A stretch of 6,587 bases of DNA from CALVZT01 sp964368755 (GTDB taxonomy: Bacteria; Bacillota; Clostridia; Christensenellales; UBA1242). Both the position numbers and the translations under genes were made by a program. The stretch lies in assembly GCA_964368755.1 (NCBI GenBank), contig CAYJCR010000021.1:1-6587 (forward strand), in the 5' to 3' direction. Shown piece by piece: positions 5,975-6,587 of this stretch (position 1 is its first letter; each line of letters starts with the position of its first letter). The notes below the pieces were generated by a model. It made no database searches. It was not told the DNA's origin and worked only from the letters and a program-made list of their open reading frames with translations.

Positions 5975-6587
5975 ATGAAAACACATTCTTTTGGTGAACC
6001 CAATAACATTACTTTATCTAATAATTGTATTGAAGTTCGAGGTGCGCGTGAGCATAACCTTAAGGATGTAGATGTTTCTATCCCAAGAAATGCACTTGTT
6101 GTTTTCTCAGGTGTATCGGGTTCGGGAAAATCATCACTTGCTTTTGGGACTATTTTTGCTGAAGCACAAAGAAGATATTTCGAATCTGTTGCACCTTATG
6201 CAAGACGCTTAATAGATCAGGCAGGAGTACCAGATGTTGATGCTATTGATGGTCTACCACCAGCAGTAGCATTGCAACAACAACGTGGTGCAAGTAATAC
6301 CCGTTCTTCTGTTGGAAGTGTAACAACTTTATCAAGTCTCGTGCGAATGATTTATTCGCGTGCGGGTGCATATCCTGCCGATCAGCCAATGTTATATGCC
6401 GAGGACTTTTCACCAAACACTCCTCAAGGTGCTTGTCCTACCTGTCATGGTTTAGGTCACATTTATGAAGTTACAGAATCGACAATGGTTCCTGACCCAA
6501 CACTGAGTATTCGTGAGAGAGCTATCGCATCTTGGCCACCTGCTTGGCACGGGCAAAACTTACGCGATATCCTAGTAACCCTAGGAT
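5975..6587 (+). CDS. UvrA-like excinuclease ATPase, short UvrA2-type, 3' end cut by the window
   Basis: The frame from ATG 5975 stays open for 204 codons to the right edge, behind GAGGG (5963-5967). The product has IEVRGAREHNLKDV (19-32), Walker A GVSGSGKS (46-53), AFGTIFAEAQRRYFESV and YARR, all typical of the first UvrA ATPase domain. After the IDGLPPAVALQQQ and RSSVGSVT segments it goes almost directly to GACPTCHGLG, with zinc-type Cys154 and Cys157. Canonical UvrA has a UvrB-binding domain of roughly a hundred residues or more in that interval. This absence is the mark of UvrA2-type paralogues, which are associated with DNA-damage or drug tolerance. It therefore probably does not act with UvrB in the ordinary way. 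The second ATPase half lies beyond the window, so completeness cannot be judged. It follows the flavoprotein gene by 82 bases. Confidence 0.88.
   Translation, partial: MKTHSFGEPNNITLSNNCIEVRGAREHNLKDVDVSIPRNALVVFSGVSGSGKSSLAFGTIFAEAQRRYFESVAPYARRLIDQAGVPDVDAIDGLPPAVALQQQRGASNTRSSVGSVTTLSSLVRMIYSRAGAYPADQPMLYAEDFSPNTPQGACPTCHGLGHIYEVTESTMVPDPTLSIRERAIASWPPAWHGQNLRDILVTLG

Overview
The window holds a formaldehyde-detoxification operon reading left to right on the + strand. The order is frmR (regulator), frmA (S-(hydroxymethyl)glutathione dehydrogenase), gfa (glutathione-formaldehyde protein), a DUF3422 membrane-protein gene, fghA (S-formylglutathione hydrolase), a type II NADH dehydrogenase-like flavoprotein gene, and the first 204 codons of a UvrA-like ABC ATPase gene that runs off the right edge. 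No gene is supported on the minus strand. No tRNA, rRNA, CRISPR array, IS or recombination site was recognised.

The DNA is AT-rich (about 11% GC in bases 1-120, counted by eye; the genes look near 40%), and its codon use is correspondingly A/T-ending. With the gene set and good Shine-Dalgarno sequences, this suggests a low-GC gammaproteobacterium such as Acinetobacter or a relative, possibly on an accessory replicon. This host assignment is an inference; nothing in the window proves host or replicon.

Layout: bases 1-212 are a non-coding, very AT-rich leader ending in a G/C-tract inverted repeat that looks like a CsoR/RcnR/FrmR-family operator over the probable promoter. frmR, frmA and gfa follow, and each of the two junctions between them carries a perfect hairpin without a T-run. 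The DUF3422 gene follows gfa closely. A terminator-like hairpin then precedes fghA, the flavoprotein gene follows 19 bases later, and an AT-rich hairpin spans its stop codon before the UvrA-like gene. All genes face the same way with short gaps (about 19-82 bases), consistent with one transcript tuned by internal RNA structures.

Working model: formaldehyde condenses with glutathione (spontaneously, or helped by Gfa). FrmA oxidises the adduct with NAD+ to S-formylglutathione, and FghA hydrolyses that to formate and glutathione. The NADH dehydrogenase-like protein could return the NADH electrons to quinone. FrmR would derepress the operon when formaldehyde modifies it. DUF3422 and the UvrA-like protein are the unexplained members: the first is a membrane-anchored protein of unknown function, the second a possible DNA-damage arm. 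No formate dehydrogenase is in the window.
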